Assembly: GCA_900471485.1 (NCBI GenBank)
Contig: UCEU01000040.1
Coordinates: 1 to 64,000, forward strand
Source of the DNA: Hyphomicrobiales bacterium
GTDB lineage: Bacteria; Pseudomonadota; Alphaproteobacteria; Rhizobiales; Rhizobiaceae
DNA: 64,000 nucleotides
Direction: 5' to 3'
Under the pieces are notes generated by a model. It was given only the letters and a program-made list of their open reading frames with translations. It was not told the DNA's origin and made no database searches. Within the stretch, counting starts at the first letter, position 1; each line of letters opens with the position of its first letter. Both the position numbers and the translations under genes were made by a program. Positions 18,255 through 26,757 of this stretch are shown piece after piece.

Positions 18255-19358
18255 TCAGTCCCGCTCGGCAATCACCGTCGTGCGAGGGTATTCGCCGTAG
18301 AAGGCGCGCCAGTTAGCTACGGCGAAACCGAAGACGACGAGCGCGCCGCCCTGGTGCAGCAGGCCCCAGTGGAGCGGAACCTCTAGCAGGAGGGTCATGA
18401 CGCCGATCGCGGCCTGGACCAGAACAAGCAGGAACAGCAGAACGGCGCGGCGCGCATGCGTCGTCGAGGGCGCCGCCTTCAGGGCGATCAGCATGTTGAT
18501 CAGAGTCAGGGCGAACAGGGTGTAGGCGCCAACGCGGTGGATGAACTGCACCGTCTTCGGGTTCTCGAAGAAATTGATCCATGCCGGCTGCTGTATGAGC
18601 AGATCCGAGGGAATGATGGAGCCGTCCATCAGCGGCCATGTGTTGTAGGTGAAGCCGGCATCGAGACCGGCGACGAGCGCGCCGAGGTAGATCTGGAAGA
18701 GCGCGAAGACCGCGATCACACCGGCCCATATATGCGCCCTTGGCGTCGGCGGGGCATCGTCGGAATGAGGTGCCAGGCCGCGCATGATCCACATGCAGGA
18801 CGCGAAGATTAGGCAGGCCATGATCAGATGCGTCGCGAGCCGGTACTGGCTGACGTCGGTGCGGACGGAAAGACCCGAGGAGACCATCCACCAGCCGATC
18901 GCGCCCTGGAAGCCGCCGAGTGCGAGGATGCCGACCAGCGGCCAGCGCAGCCGGCGCTCGACCCTGCCGGTGATCCAGAAATAGAGGAGCGGCAATGCGA
19001 AGATGACGCCGATGCCACGGGCGATCAGCCTGTGCGCCCATTCCCACCAGAAGATGCCCTTGAACTGCTCGACGGTCATGTCGCTGTTCATCTGCTGGAA
19101 TTCGGGAATGCGCTGGTAGAGCTTGAATTCCTCTTCCCACTCGGCCGCATTGAGCGGCGGAATGACACCATGGATGGGCTTCCATTCAGTGATGGAGAGG
19201 CCGGAATTCGTCAGCCGTGTCGCGCCGCCCACGATGACGAGACAGAAGAGCGCCAGAAGCACGAAGCCCAGCCAAATGCGCACCGCGCGCCGGTTGCCAT
19301 CCTGCTTGCGAATCTCGCGGCGAATTTCCTGGGCCGTTCCGGCGTCAGCGACTGTCAT
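18255..19358 (-). CDS. ctaA: Heme A synthase (CtaA/COX15, type 2)
   Basis: Converts heme O to heme A for aa3-type cytochrome oxidase; an inner-membrane enzyme. The 367-residue protein starts at ATG 19358, which is preceded by AAGGAG; the frame is open further upstream but without signals. Eight membrane helices are expected. Conserved heme-ligand histidines are visible in WEWAHRLIARGIG, ATHLIMAC, FIHRVGAY and HWGLLHQGG, two in each half of the internal duplication. The regulatory cysteine pair of Gram-positive CtaA is absent, the sign of the alphaproteobacterial/mitochondrial COX15 type. It is divergent from the DUF2842 gene (111-base gap). Confidence 0.94.
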   Translation of the reverse strand: MTVADAGTAQEIRREIRKQDGNRRAVRIWLGFVLLALFCLVIVGGATRLTNSGLSITEWKPIHGVIPPLNAAEWEEEFKLYQRIPEFQQMNSDMTVEQFKGIFWWEWAHRLIARGIGVIFALPLLYFWITGRVERRLRWPLVGILALGGFQGAIGWWMVSSGLSVRTDVSQYRLATHLIMACLIFASCMWIMRGLAPHSDDAPPTPRAHIWAGVIAVFALFQIYLGALVAGLDAGFTYNTWPLMDGSIIPSDLLIQQPAWINFFENPKTVQFIHRVGAYTLFALTLINMLIALKAAPSTTHARRAVLLFLLVLVQAAIGVMTLLLEVPLHWGLLHQGGALVVFGFAVANWRAFYGEYPRTTVIAERD

Positions 19359-19469
19359 GGGTACTCCTTGGCTTGCGCCAGTTGATTTGCCCCACTGGCT
19401 GATGCAAAACAAGCCTGCACCTTTGCGGCATGCCGTCGCGGCCGTAGAACCTATGCGAGATAAGAGCTT

Positions 19470-19679
19470 ATGCCCGTTCGCCTGCGCAAATTCATCGGCA
19501 CGATCCTGATCGTCGTCCTCGTCATTGTCTATGCGCTCGTCGCCAACACCATTGCGGTCGCCACGCTTGGCACCGCGCCGTGGTGGGCTCACCTGCTCTA
19601 TTTCTCGCTGACTGGACTGCTTTGGGTGCTGCCGGCCATGGTCATCATAAAGTGGATGGCCGGGCCGAAGCAGCAGTAG
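19470..19679 (+). CDS. DUF2842 small membrane protein
   Basis: A 69-residue protein with two membrane helices (about 8-30 and 40-62) separated by the conserved APWWAHLLYF segment and ending LLWVLPAMVIIKWMAG. This layout is that of the DUF2842 family, alphaproteobacterial proteins with no known function that are often encoded beside ctaA. The neighbour here suggests a link with cytochrome oxidase or membrane assembly, but that is inference. Confidence 0.8.
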   Translation: MPVRLRKFIGTILIVVLVIVYALVANTIAVATLGTAPWWAHLLYFSLTGLLWVLPAMVIIKWMAGPKQQ

Positions 19680-19786
19680 CCATTAACGCCGGGATAACCG
19701 TGATCGGCGGAAAATCCGCCGGATAAACGAAATGGACGTCTTCGCTTCCTATTCTTTCCTTTCAGCACCACCGAACGGAGAGACCC

Positions 19787-21022
19787 GTGCAGACGCAGAC
19801 GCTTCACGTTGCCGATATCACGCGCCCTGAACTGGCGGATACGGACGCGACCGTCTCGCCGCCTCCCAGGTCTATCGCCGCCGGCGACCTCGATATTGTC
19901 GTCAGCGCAACGATGGAGCCGCTCGAGGCGGCCTGGCGGCAGCTCGAAGGCGACGACCTGAACTCCCTGCATCAGGGCTATGACTGGTGCCTTTCCTGGG
20001 CGAATGCCTACAAGAATCCGCTGGCGATCGTGCAGGGTAAACTCGGCGCGGAAACCGCGTTCATTCTGCCGATCGAGATCGTTCGCCAGCGCGGCGTACG
20101 TGTCGCGAAGTTCATCGGCGCCGATCACAGCAATATCAATACCGGCCTGTTCTCGGGACGCTTTTCCGAGGCGTTGCTTGGCCTTGGCGGCAAGCATTTG
20201 ACCGAGCGGTTGCGGGACGCGCTTCGCGGCAAGGCGGATCTCATCCTGCTGCAAAACATTCCGCTGGAGTGGCGCCGCCGCGTGAGCCCGCTTGGCGCAC
20301 TACCGATGGTCCAGAACCAGAACCACGCCTACCAGCTTCCGCTCCTCGACAATATGGAGATGACGCTCAAGCAGGTGAACGCGAAAAGCCGCCGCAAGAA
20401 GTTCCGCGTGCAGTCGAAACGGCTGGAAGCGCTTGGCGGTTTCGACTATGTCGCCGGCGGCACCTCGGACGAGCAGCATCATCTTCTTGACCGTTTCTTC
20501 CAGCAGAAAGGCGAACGCTTCAAGGCGATGGGGCTGCCCGATGTCTTCGCCAATCAGGAAACCAAGGCGTTCCTGCATGGCGCAATCGATATTCGCAGCG
20601 GTGACGGCAGGTCTTTCGGACTTCAGATGCATGCGATCCGACTCAAGGGCGAGCATGACGGGCATATCGCGGCGCTGTCGGGGATTTCCCGCAAGGGCGA
20701 CCACGTCATCTGCCAGTTCAGCTCGATCGACGAGAGTATCGCGGCGGATGCCAGCCCGGGCGAATTTCTCTTCTGGCAGATGATCGCCGGTCTGCATGGC
20801 AAGGGCATCGCGCTATTCGATTTCGGCCTCGGCGACCAGGGCTACAAGCGCTCATGGGCGCCGGAGGATACCGCGCATTACGACGTGGTCATTCCCCTTA
20901 GCGCGCGCGGTACCATCGCCGGGCTTATTCATCGTGCGATCACGCGCGGAAAGGCCTTCGTAAAGTCACGACAGGGCCTCTACCGCCACGCGCAGCGCAT
21001 GCGCCGTGTGGTCGGTGTGTGA
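19787..21022 (+). CDS. CelD-like GNAT-fold acetyltransferase of the polysaccharide cluster
   Basis: A 411-residue member of the CelD/Acetyltransf_6 group. A GTG start at 19787 follows GGAGAGACCC. Features: an early GYDWCLSWANAY segment, the basic cluster KSRRKKFRVQSKRL near residue 200, a central GNAT-type core, and LFDFGLGDQGYKRSW near residue 345. Proteins of this sort in exopolysaccharide loci are thought to acetylate the glycan or its lipid-linked precursor. It converges exactly on the Wzz-like gene: its TGA (21020-21022) abuts the other stop codon. It is a distant paralogue of the 4951-6135 gene. Confidence 0.75.
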   Translation: MQTQTLHVADITRPELADTDATVSPPPRSIAAGDLDIVVSATMEPLEAAWRQLEGDDLNSLHQGYDWCLSWANAYKNPLAIVQGKLGAETAFILPIEIVRQRGVRVAKFIGADHSNINTGLFSGRFSEALLGLGGKHLTERLRDALRGKADLILLQNIPLEWRRRVSPLGALPMVQNQNHAYQLPLLDNMEMTLKQVNAKSRRKKFRVQSKRLEALGGFDYVAGGTSDEQHHLLDRFFQQKGERFKAMGLPDVFANQETKAFLHGAIDIRSGDGRSFGLQMHAIRLKGEHDGHIAALSGISRKGDHVICQFSSIDESIAADASPGEFLFWQMIAGLHGKGIALFDFGLGDQGYKRSWAPEDTAHYDVVIPLSARGTIAGLIHRAITRGKAFVKSRQGLYRHAQRMRRVVGV

Positions 21023-23200
21023 TCAGGCGGCGTGACGGGACGGCGCCCTTTCAGCGTCGTCATCGCCGCCGGACATCAGCGCCACGCGCTCATAGCCCGC
21101 GGCCTCGAACTCCGTCATGGCGGCCACGAACGCGTCCTCGACGATTTCGGGCATCGACAGGATGATCTCGACACTCCGGCTCTGGGTCAGGCGCGAGACG
21201 CCCGCGACGTCGGCGGCGCCGCATTCGACGATCACCAGATCATAGGCAGACGCCAGCGCATCGAGGAGGAGCGACAGACGATCCGCACCGCGCATGGCCC
21301 GGCGCATGTCGCTGGTGCCCTGGGGAATGAAGTGTGCATCGGAGGCGCGGTCGCCATGGATGGTTTCGCCGAAGGCCGCCTCGCCGCAAAGCAGATCGGT
21401 AATGCCAAGCGCATCACGATCCTCGGTCATGAGTTCGCTCGGCAGACCAGAGCCGGTCATGTCGACCAGAATTACGCGGGAGCCAGATTTCGCCAGCGTG
21501 CGGGCCAGAGAAACGGTGGCGGCGGAACCATTGTCACCGGTCGGCGAAATGGCGATAGCCAGTGGTGCGCGGCTGCCGCGGAGGTACTCGGCCACCGAGG
21601 CGATCGAGAACTCGTTCTGTTCGACCACAGCTTCGGCTACCGGTTCTTCTTCCTGCACTGGATCAGCCACCGGCTCCTCAGTTTCAGCGGCGACGGCAAG
21701 CATGCTGGTCTTGCCCGCCCGCGGCGTGGCGACGACCGCCGGAACTGTTTCCGGTTCGAGTTCGTCTTCTTCCTCACGACGCACAGGATCTGCGGGACCG
21801 GCGACCGGGCGAAGCGCGCGGCCGCTGAACAGTTCGGCGAGCATGATGACGATCGAGGTCATGATGAAGGTAGCAAGGGCGGCCACGGTGACGATCGGGA
21901 TGACCTTGGGGAAATAGGCGTCGACCGGCTGGATGGCGTTGGAGACGATGCGTGCATCGGCCGGGCTGGAATTGGTATCGGCGCGCGATGCCGCTTCGCG
22001 ATAACGCGAAAGATAGGTTTCCAGCAATTGCCTTTCGGCGGCGGCTTCGCGCTGCAGGGCGTTCAGGCCAACTTCGTCCTCTCCCGCCTGGGCGCTACTT
22101 GCCTGCAGCTTGTTTGACTGTTGTTCGAGCTCCTGCTGGCGCAGCGCTGCGACCTTGGCTTCGTTCTCGATGCTGGAAAGGACCCGCTGCGTTTCAGCGC
22201 GAAGCTGGGACCTGATATCGGCAAGCTGGGCACGCAGCGCCTTCAGGCGTGGATGGTTATTGAGCAGCGATGTCTGGAGATCGGAGATCTGCGATTGGAG
22301 GTTCGATGCCGTCGCGTCGAGACGCTGGATCGACTGGGAGGACATGATCTCCTGCATCGCACCGGAGACTTCGCCCGAAGCAAGGGCGTTGCGTACGGCC
22401 TGCGCACGGGCTTCGGCATTGGCACGCTCGCCGCGAACGCGGGTCAGTTCGGCCGAGATGTCGTTCAATTGCTGCGTCGGGAAGTTCGAGCCGCCATTGG
22501 TCGGCAGCAGGCCGTGTTCGGCGCGGTACTCCGCAACCTTCTGCTCGGCGACACTGACCTTCTGGCGCAGGCTTTCGATCTCCGGCTCCAGCCAGCGCGT
22601 CGCCTCGGAATTGGAATCGAGCTTGGCACCGCTCTGCGTGGCGAGATAGACGGCGGCCATTGCGTTCGGGATTGCCGCCGCGAGCTTCGGATCCTTCGAG
22701 GTGAAGGTGATGCCGATCACGCGGGAGCCGGGCACCTGATAGACCTGCAGGCGCTCGACGAAGGCATCGATGACGCGCTCTTCCGGTGGGTTTTCGAGCG
22801 GGTTCTTCTTGAGATGGAGCGCGATCAGGATGTCCGTCAGCGCCGAGCCATTGGCCGCGGCGTCGAACTCCGGCAGATCGTAGAGTTTCTGGCTGTTGAT
22901 GACCCGCTTGATCAGGTCTTGCGACTGCAACAACTGCACCTGGCTGGCAATGTTGAGCTCGTCCATCAGCGGCCCGCCGCTGGTATCGCTGGTCTGCGCT
23001 GCGGCGAAGGCCGGTGCGCGCGGCTCGATGAGGATGCGGGTTTCGCTCCGGTATTTCGGCGAGATCATCTTGGCACCGGCAAAGGCTACCCCTGCCCCGA
23101 GCAGCGTGATCGCCACGACCTTCAGTCGTCGCGCCCATACAGCGCGGACCAACTGGGCCAAGTCGATGTCCACATCCTGATTACTCGCAACGCCAGACAT
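21023..23200 (-). CDS. Wzz/Wzc-like polysaccharide co-polymerase with degenerate kinase domain
   Basis: A 725-residue inner-membrane protein that would control polysaccharide polymerisation and export with the Wza-like partner across the divergent promoter. A first membrane helix is at about 31-48, a large coiled-coil periplasmic domain follows, and the second helix is near 440-460 (preceded by ALATFIMTS). The cytoplasmic C-terminus looks like a bacterial tyrosine kinase of the CpsD/ParA type but is broken: the Walker A segment reads SPTGDNGSAATVSLA with no lysine, the A-prime motif reads VILVDMTGSG without the usual Asp-Arg, and no tyrosine cluster ends the protein (last residues APSRHAA). 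It is therefore probably a pseudokinase, relying on another factor or on structural signalling. Confidence 0.85.
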   Translation of the reverse strand: MSGVASNQDVDIDLAQLVRAVWARRLKVVAITLLGAGVAFAGAKMISPKYRSETRILIEPRAPAFAAAQTSDTSGGPLMDELNIASQVQLLQSQDLIKRVINSQKLYDLPEFDAAANGSALTDILIALHLKKNPLENPPEERVIDAFVERLQVYQVPGSRVIGITFTSKDPKLAAAIPNAMAAVYLATQSGAKLDSNSEATRWLEPEIESLRQKVSVAEQKVAEYRAEHGLLPTNGGSNFPTQQLNDISAELTRVRGERANAEARAQAVRNALASGEVSGAMQEIMSSQSIQRLDATASNLQSQISDLQTSLLNNHPRLKALRAQLADIRSQLRAETQRVLSSIENEAKVAALRQQELEQQSNKLQASSAQAGEDEVGLNALQREAAAERQLLETYLSRYREAASRADTNSSPADARIVSNAIQPVDAYFPKVIPIVTVAALATFIMTSIVIMLAELFSGRALRPVAGPADPVRREEEDELEPETVPAVVATPRAGKTSMLAVAAETEEPVADPVQEEEPVAEAVVEQNEFSIASVAEYLRGSRAPLAIAISPTGDNGSAATVSLARTLAKSGSRVILVDMTGSGLPSELMTEDRDALGITDLLCGEAAFGETIHGDRASDAHFIPQGTSDMRRAMRGADRLSLLLDALASAYDLVIVECGAADVAGVSRLTQSRSVEIILSMPEIVEDAFVAAMTEFEAAGYERVALMSGGDDDAERAPSRHAA

Positions 23201-23256
23201 GCCTGTACTCCAAGAACAAACGTGGGCGCGAGGGTAAATGACTATAGTAACTCAAC

Positions 23257-23338
23257 GGTTAATGTGCGTTTCACCTGCTCGAGCCGGACAAATGGCAGCA
23301 AATTCTAAAAAGCTCTCGATTTTTACCAGCCATTAACC
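23257..23338. promoter_or_regulatory. Inverted GGTTAATG/CATTAACC pair in the divergent export promoter
   Basis: GGTTAATG at 23257-23264 and its exact complement CATTAACC at 23331-23338 flank the middle of the 190-base gap between the Wzz-like gene (minus) and the Wza-like gene (plus). They could be two half-sites for a regulator that coordinates both transcripts, or chance in an AT-rich spacer. Confidence 0.35.
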
Positions 23339-23390
23339 CTAACGGAACGATAACGGTCAGGATCAAATCGTTTTCTGTGAGCCGCCGCGA

Positions 23391-23966
23391 ATGTCGTTCG
23401 TCCAGCCTAAACTCCTGATGGCTATAAGCCTTGCCGCCGCTGCCGCGGTCTTGAGCGGCTGCAACAGCTACAAGCCGGCTCCGCGCGCCTTCAACGAAGC
23501 GACGATCCAGCCCTATTCCCTCGACAGCGGTGACCGGCTTCGCATTACCGTGTTCGACCAGCCGAGCATGACCAACACCTATACGATCGACCAGGCCGGC
23601 TACATCGCCTTCCCGCTCGTCGGCCAGGTGCCGGCACGCGGACGCACCTTGCAGCAGCTTTCCGGGCAGATCGCCCAGAAGCTGAAGCAGGGCTATCTCC
23701 GCGACCCTGACGTCACGATCGATGTCGATCGCTACCGCTCGATCTTCGTCATGGGCGAAGTCGGCCAGTCCGGCCAGTACGCCTACGTGCCCGGCATGAC
23801 CGTGCAGAATGCCGTGGCGGTTGCCGGCGGCTTTACCTCGCGCGCCAACCAGGGTGCGGTCGATGTGACGCGCAAGATCAACGGCCAGGTGATTACCGGT
23901 CGGGTCAACATCTCCTCGGCGATCATCGCCGGCGATACTGTCTATGTCCGCGAGCGGTTGTTCTAA
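23391..23966 (+). CDS. Wza-like outer-membrane polysaccharide exporter (OPX)
   Basis: A short OPX protein of 191 residues. A lipoprotein signal is seen: basic start, hydrophobic core, and lipobox LSGC near residue 24. The polysaccharide-export domain follows (SGDRLRITVFDQPSMTN, then QAGYIAFPLVGQVPARG), and one SLBB domain near the end (IFVMGEVGQSGQYAYVPG). The short length lacks the C-terminal amphipathic helix of full-length Wza, so it may need a partner to span the outer membrane. The next gene starts 6 bases after its stop. It is divergently transcribed from its Wzz-like partner, typical for the export pair. Confidence 0.9.
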   Translation: MSFVQPKLLMAISLAAAAAVLSGCNSYKPAPRAFNEATIQPYSLDSGDRLRITVFDQPSMTNTYTIDQAGYIAFPLVGQVPARGRTLQQLSGQIAQKLKQGYLRDPDVTIDVDRYRSIFVMGEVGQSGQYAYVPGMTVQNAVAVAGGFTSRANQGAVDVTRKINGQVITGRVNISSAIIAGDTVYVRERLF

Positions 23967-23972
23967 CCATCG

Positions 23973-25142
23973 ATGACGGAACAGCGCCCACTCCGCATTC
24001 TCCATTGCTTCAGATCACCGGTCGGCGGAATTTTCCGGCATGTGCGCGATCTGGTGATGGAGCACAGCAGGGCGGGACACGAAGTCGGCATCATCTGCGA
24101 CAGCTCGACTGGCGGCGAGCACGAGGACAATCTTTTCGACGATATTCGCCCCTATCTCGCCCTCGGGCTGACGCGCGTGCCGATCCGCCGCTCCGTCAGT
24201 TTTTCCGACATCGGCGTGATGTGGGAGGCATACAAGAACATAAAAAGCTTGCGGCCGGATGTGCTGCACGGGCATGGCGCCAAAGGCGGCGTGCTCGCGC
24301 GACTTGTCGGCTCAGCTCTGCGGGTGAACAGGTATAGCGTAGCCCGCCTCTATACCGCGCATGGCGGAAGCCTGCACTACAATCGCGCATCGCTCACCGG
24401 CCAGTTCGTGCTCCGCATGGAACGGCTGCAGGAGCACTTCACCGATGCGCTGGTGTTCATCTGCGAATACGAGCGGGACACCTACATCAAGAAGGTCGGC
24501 CGCCCGCGAACGGAGACGCGGCTGATTTACAATGGCATCGGGGAACGCGACTTCGAGATCATTCCGACCCGATCGGATGCCGTCCACTACATCTACGTCG
24601 GCATGCTCCGGGACCTCAAGGGTCCCGATCTGTTTATAGACGCCTTCGCCAAGGCCGAGCGCATCCTCGGCCGTCCGCTTTCCGCACTGATGATCGGCGA
24701 CGGGCCCGATCGCGATCGCTACCGCGACATGATGGTCGAGCGCGGGCTTGGCAAGCGCATCGGCATGCTGCCGGCAATGCGGGTGCAACAGGCTTTCGGC
24801 ATGGCGCAAAACCTTGTCGTTCCATCGCGCGCAGAGGCCATGCCCTACATCGTTCTCGAGGGCCTTGCCGCCGGCAAGACGATCATCGCCAGCCGCGTCG
24901 GCGGCATTCCCGAGGCACTCGGAAAAGACAGCGCGGCACTGGCAAAGCCCGACGATGCCGACGACCTCGCGCGCATCATGGCGGACGCGATCCGCATCCC
25001 CGGTTGGCACGACAAGACTATGCCGGAGATGGGCAAGGTAAAGGCCGTGTTCTCCGCTTCGGTCATGGCCAACGATGTGCTGCGGCTCTATCACGACCTG
25101 ATCGATCGCCGCCGCAAGCCATTGCCCCGGTCTACTTCGTAA
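23973..25142 (+). CDS. GT4-family glycosyltransferase
   Basis: A 389-residue GT-B retaining glycosyltransferase that adds a sugar to a lipid-linked repeat unit on the cytoplasmic face. The N-terminal domain begins LRILHCFRSPVGGIFRHVRDL, with a glycine-rich loop typical of GT4. The C-terminal Glycos_transf_1 domain has YVGMLRDLKGPDLFIDAF and the E-x7-E motif in SRAEAMPYIVLEGLAAG, which binds the sugar nucleotide. It begins 6 bases after the OPX gene and is followed by the phosphotransferase gene, so the three are one operon. Sugar specificity is unknown. Confidence 0.9.
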   Translation: MTEQRPLRILHCFRSPVGGIFRHVRDLVMEHSRAGHEVGIICDSSTGGEHEDNLFDDIRPYLALGLTRVPIRRSVSFSDIGVMWEAYKNIKSLRPDVLHGHGAKGGVLARLVGSALRVNRYSVARLYTAHGGSLHYNRASLTGQFVLRMERLQEHFTDALVFICEYERDTYIKKVGRPRTETRLIYNGIGERDFEIIPTRSDAVHYIYVGMLRDLKGPDLFIDAFAKAERILGRPLSALMIGDGPDRDRYRDMMVERGLGKRIGMLPAMRVQQAFGMAQNLVVPSRAEAMPYIVLEGLAAGKTIIASRVGGIPEALGKDSAALAKPDDADDLARIMADAIRIPGWHDKTMPEMGKVKAVFSASVMANDVLRLYHDLIDRRRKPLPRSTS

Positions 25143-25197
25143 AAGTTTCTTAGGGGCTTTCTGCTATTGCCGTCCTGTTAACAGCGGCGGTGGCCTG

Positions 25198-26757
25198 ATG
25201 AACAAGGCAGAGAAAAACGATCAGTTTGATCTGGAAGCGCTGAGGAAGCAGGTTTCCGACATATCGAAACGCGGCGAAGGCGGCGGCGAGCCGACCTCGG
25301 GCGAGCCGATCAACGCCTATGCCCGGCAGATCGCCGCGCAGTTCAGCGATGGCACACGCTCACCCTCGATCCTGATCGGCCAATTCCGTCTTTTCGAATT
25401 CGTGTCGCAGCTGGTCATCGGCCTTATCGCATTCTTCATCTGGCCCGGCGACGGCTCCGAAGCCTTTTCGCACCGTCTGCTTACGGCGGCGCTGATCGCC
25501 GGATTGCTGGTGATCGCACTGCAGACGATCGATACCTACTCCATTCCGGCGCTCCGCACGCGGGCGCATCTCCTGCCACGGGTGTTCTTTGGTTGGACCG
25601 GTGTGTTCATGGCCGTCACCGGCATGATCGCCGTCTTCAAGGGCATCAGCTGGCCGCAGGCGCAGGCCGATCTCGCCTGGTTCTGCGTCGGCGCTCTGTT
25701 CCTGCTCGGCTCGCGTTTCCTTGTCGCCTACGGCATCCGCAACTGGGCGCGCAACGGCGTGATGGAGCGACGCGCGGTCATCGTCGGCGGCGGGGAACCC
25801 GCCAAGGACCTGATCCGCATCCTCGAACAGCAGCGCGACAACGACATCCGTATCTGCGGGATCTTCGACGACCGCGGCGAGAAGCGCTCGCCCATCATGG
25901 TGGCGGGTTATCCGAAGCTTGGGACGATCGCCGAACTTGTCGAGTTCGTGCGCATGACCCGTATCGACATGCTGATCATCGCACTGCCGCTCTCGGCCGA
26001 GGCCCGAATCCTGCAACTCTTGAAGAAGCTCTGGGTCCTGCCCGTTGACATTCGCCTGGCCGCGCATGCGAACCGTCTCCGCTTTCGCCCCCGCGCCTAT
26101 TCGCATATCGGCTCGGTGCCGATGCTCGACATCTTCAACAAGCCGATCCGCGACTGGGATTCGGTTGCCAAGCGCGGCTTCGATATCTTCTTCGCGTTGA
26201 TCGCGCTCGCCCTGCTGTGGCCGATCATGCTCGGCACGGCGATCGCCATCAAGGCGACGTCGAAGGGTCCGATCTTCTTCATGCAGAAGCGCCACGGCTT
26301 CAACAACGAGGTCATCAACGTCTTCAAGTTCCGCTCGATGTATACCAACATGAGCGATCCGACGGCCAAGGCCGCTGTGACCAAGGGCGACCCGCGCGTC
26401 ACTCCGGTCGGTCGCTTCATCCGCAAGACGTCGATCGACGAACTGCCGCAGCTGATCAACGTGCTGCAGGGTGGCCTGTCGCTCGTCGGTCCGCGACCGC
26501 ATGCCGTCCTCGCGCAGACACGTGACCGCGCCTTCGGCGATGTCGTCGAGGGCTATTTCGCCCGTCACCGCGTCAAGCCTGGCGTCACCGGCTGGGCGCA
26601 GATCAACGGCTGGCGCGGCGAGATCGACCACGACGACAAGATCAAGTTCCGTACGGCTTACGATCTCTATTACATCGAGAACTGGTCGCTCTGGTTCGAC
26701 CTCAAGATCCTGTTCCTGACACCGATCCGCCTGTTCAACACGGAAAACGCATATTGA
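25198..26757 (+). CDS. Polyprenyl-phosphate hexose-1-phosphate transferase (WcaJ/ExoY-like)
   Basis: The initiating sugar-phosphate transferase: it moves hexose-1-phosphate from a UDP-sugar to undecaprenyl phosphate. In 519 residues there are four N-terminal membrane helices (about 60-190), a CoA-binding-like domain with VIVGGGEPAKDLIRIL, a fifth helix, and the C-terminal catalytic domain (Bac_transf), with RGFDIFFALIALALL, FFMQKRHGF, KFRSMYTNM, TSIDELPQLINVL and GPRPHAVLAQ. These match the undecaprenyl-phosphate glucose phosphotransferase group including Agrobacterium UppE. ATG at 25198. The following gene starts in the same TTGA overlap. The N-terminal 50 residues are hydrophilic. Confidence 0.92.
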   Translation: MNKAEKNDQFDLEALRKQVSDISKRGEGGGEPTSGEPINAYARQIAAQFSDGTRSPSILIGQFRLFEFVSQLVIGLIAFFIWPGDGSEAFSHRLLTAALIAGLLVIALQTIDTYSIPALRTRAHLLPRVFFGWTGVFMAVTGMIAVFKGISWPQAQADLAWFCVGALFLLGSRFLVAYGIRNWARNGVMERRAVIVGGGEPAKDLIRILEQQRDNDIRICGIFDDRGEKRSPIMVAGYPKLGTIAELVEFVRMTRIDMLIIALPLSAEARILQLLKKLWVLPVDIRLAAHANRLRFRPRAYSHIGSVPMLDIFNKPIRDWDSVAKRGFDIFFALIALALLWPIMLGTAIAIKATSKGPIFFMQKRHGFNNEVINVFKFRSMYTNMSDPTAKAAVTKGDPRVTPVGRFIRKTSIDELPQLINVLQGGLSLVGPRPHAVLAQTRDRAFGDVVEGYFARHRVKPGVTGWAQINGWRGEIDHDDKIKFRTAYDLYYIENWSLWFDLKILFLTPIRLFNTENAY

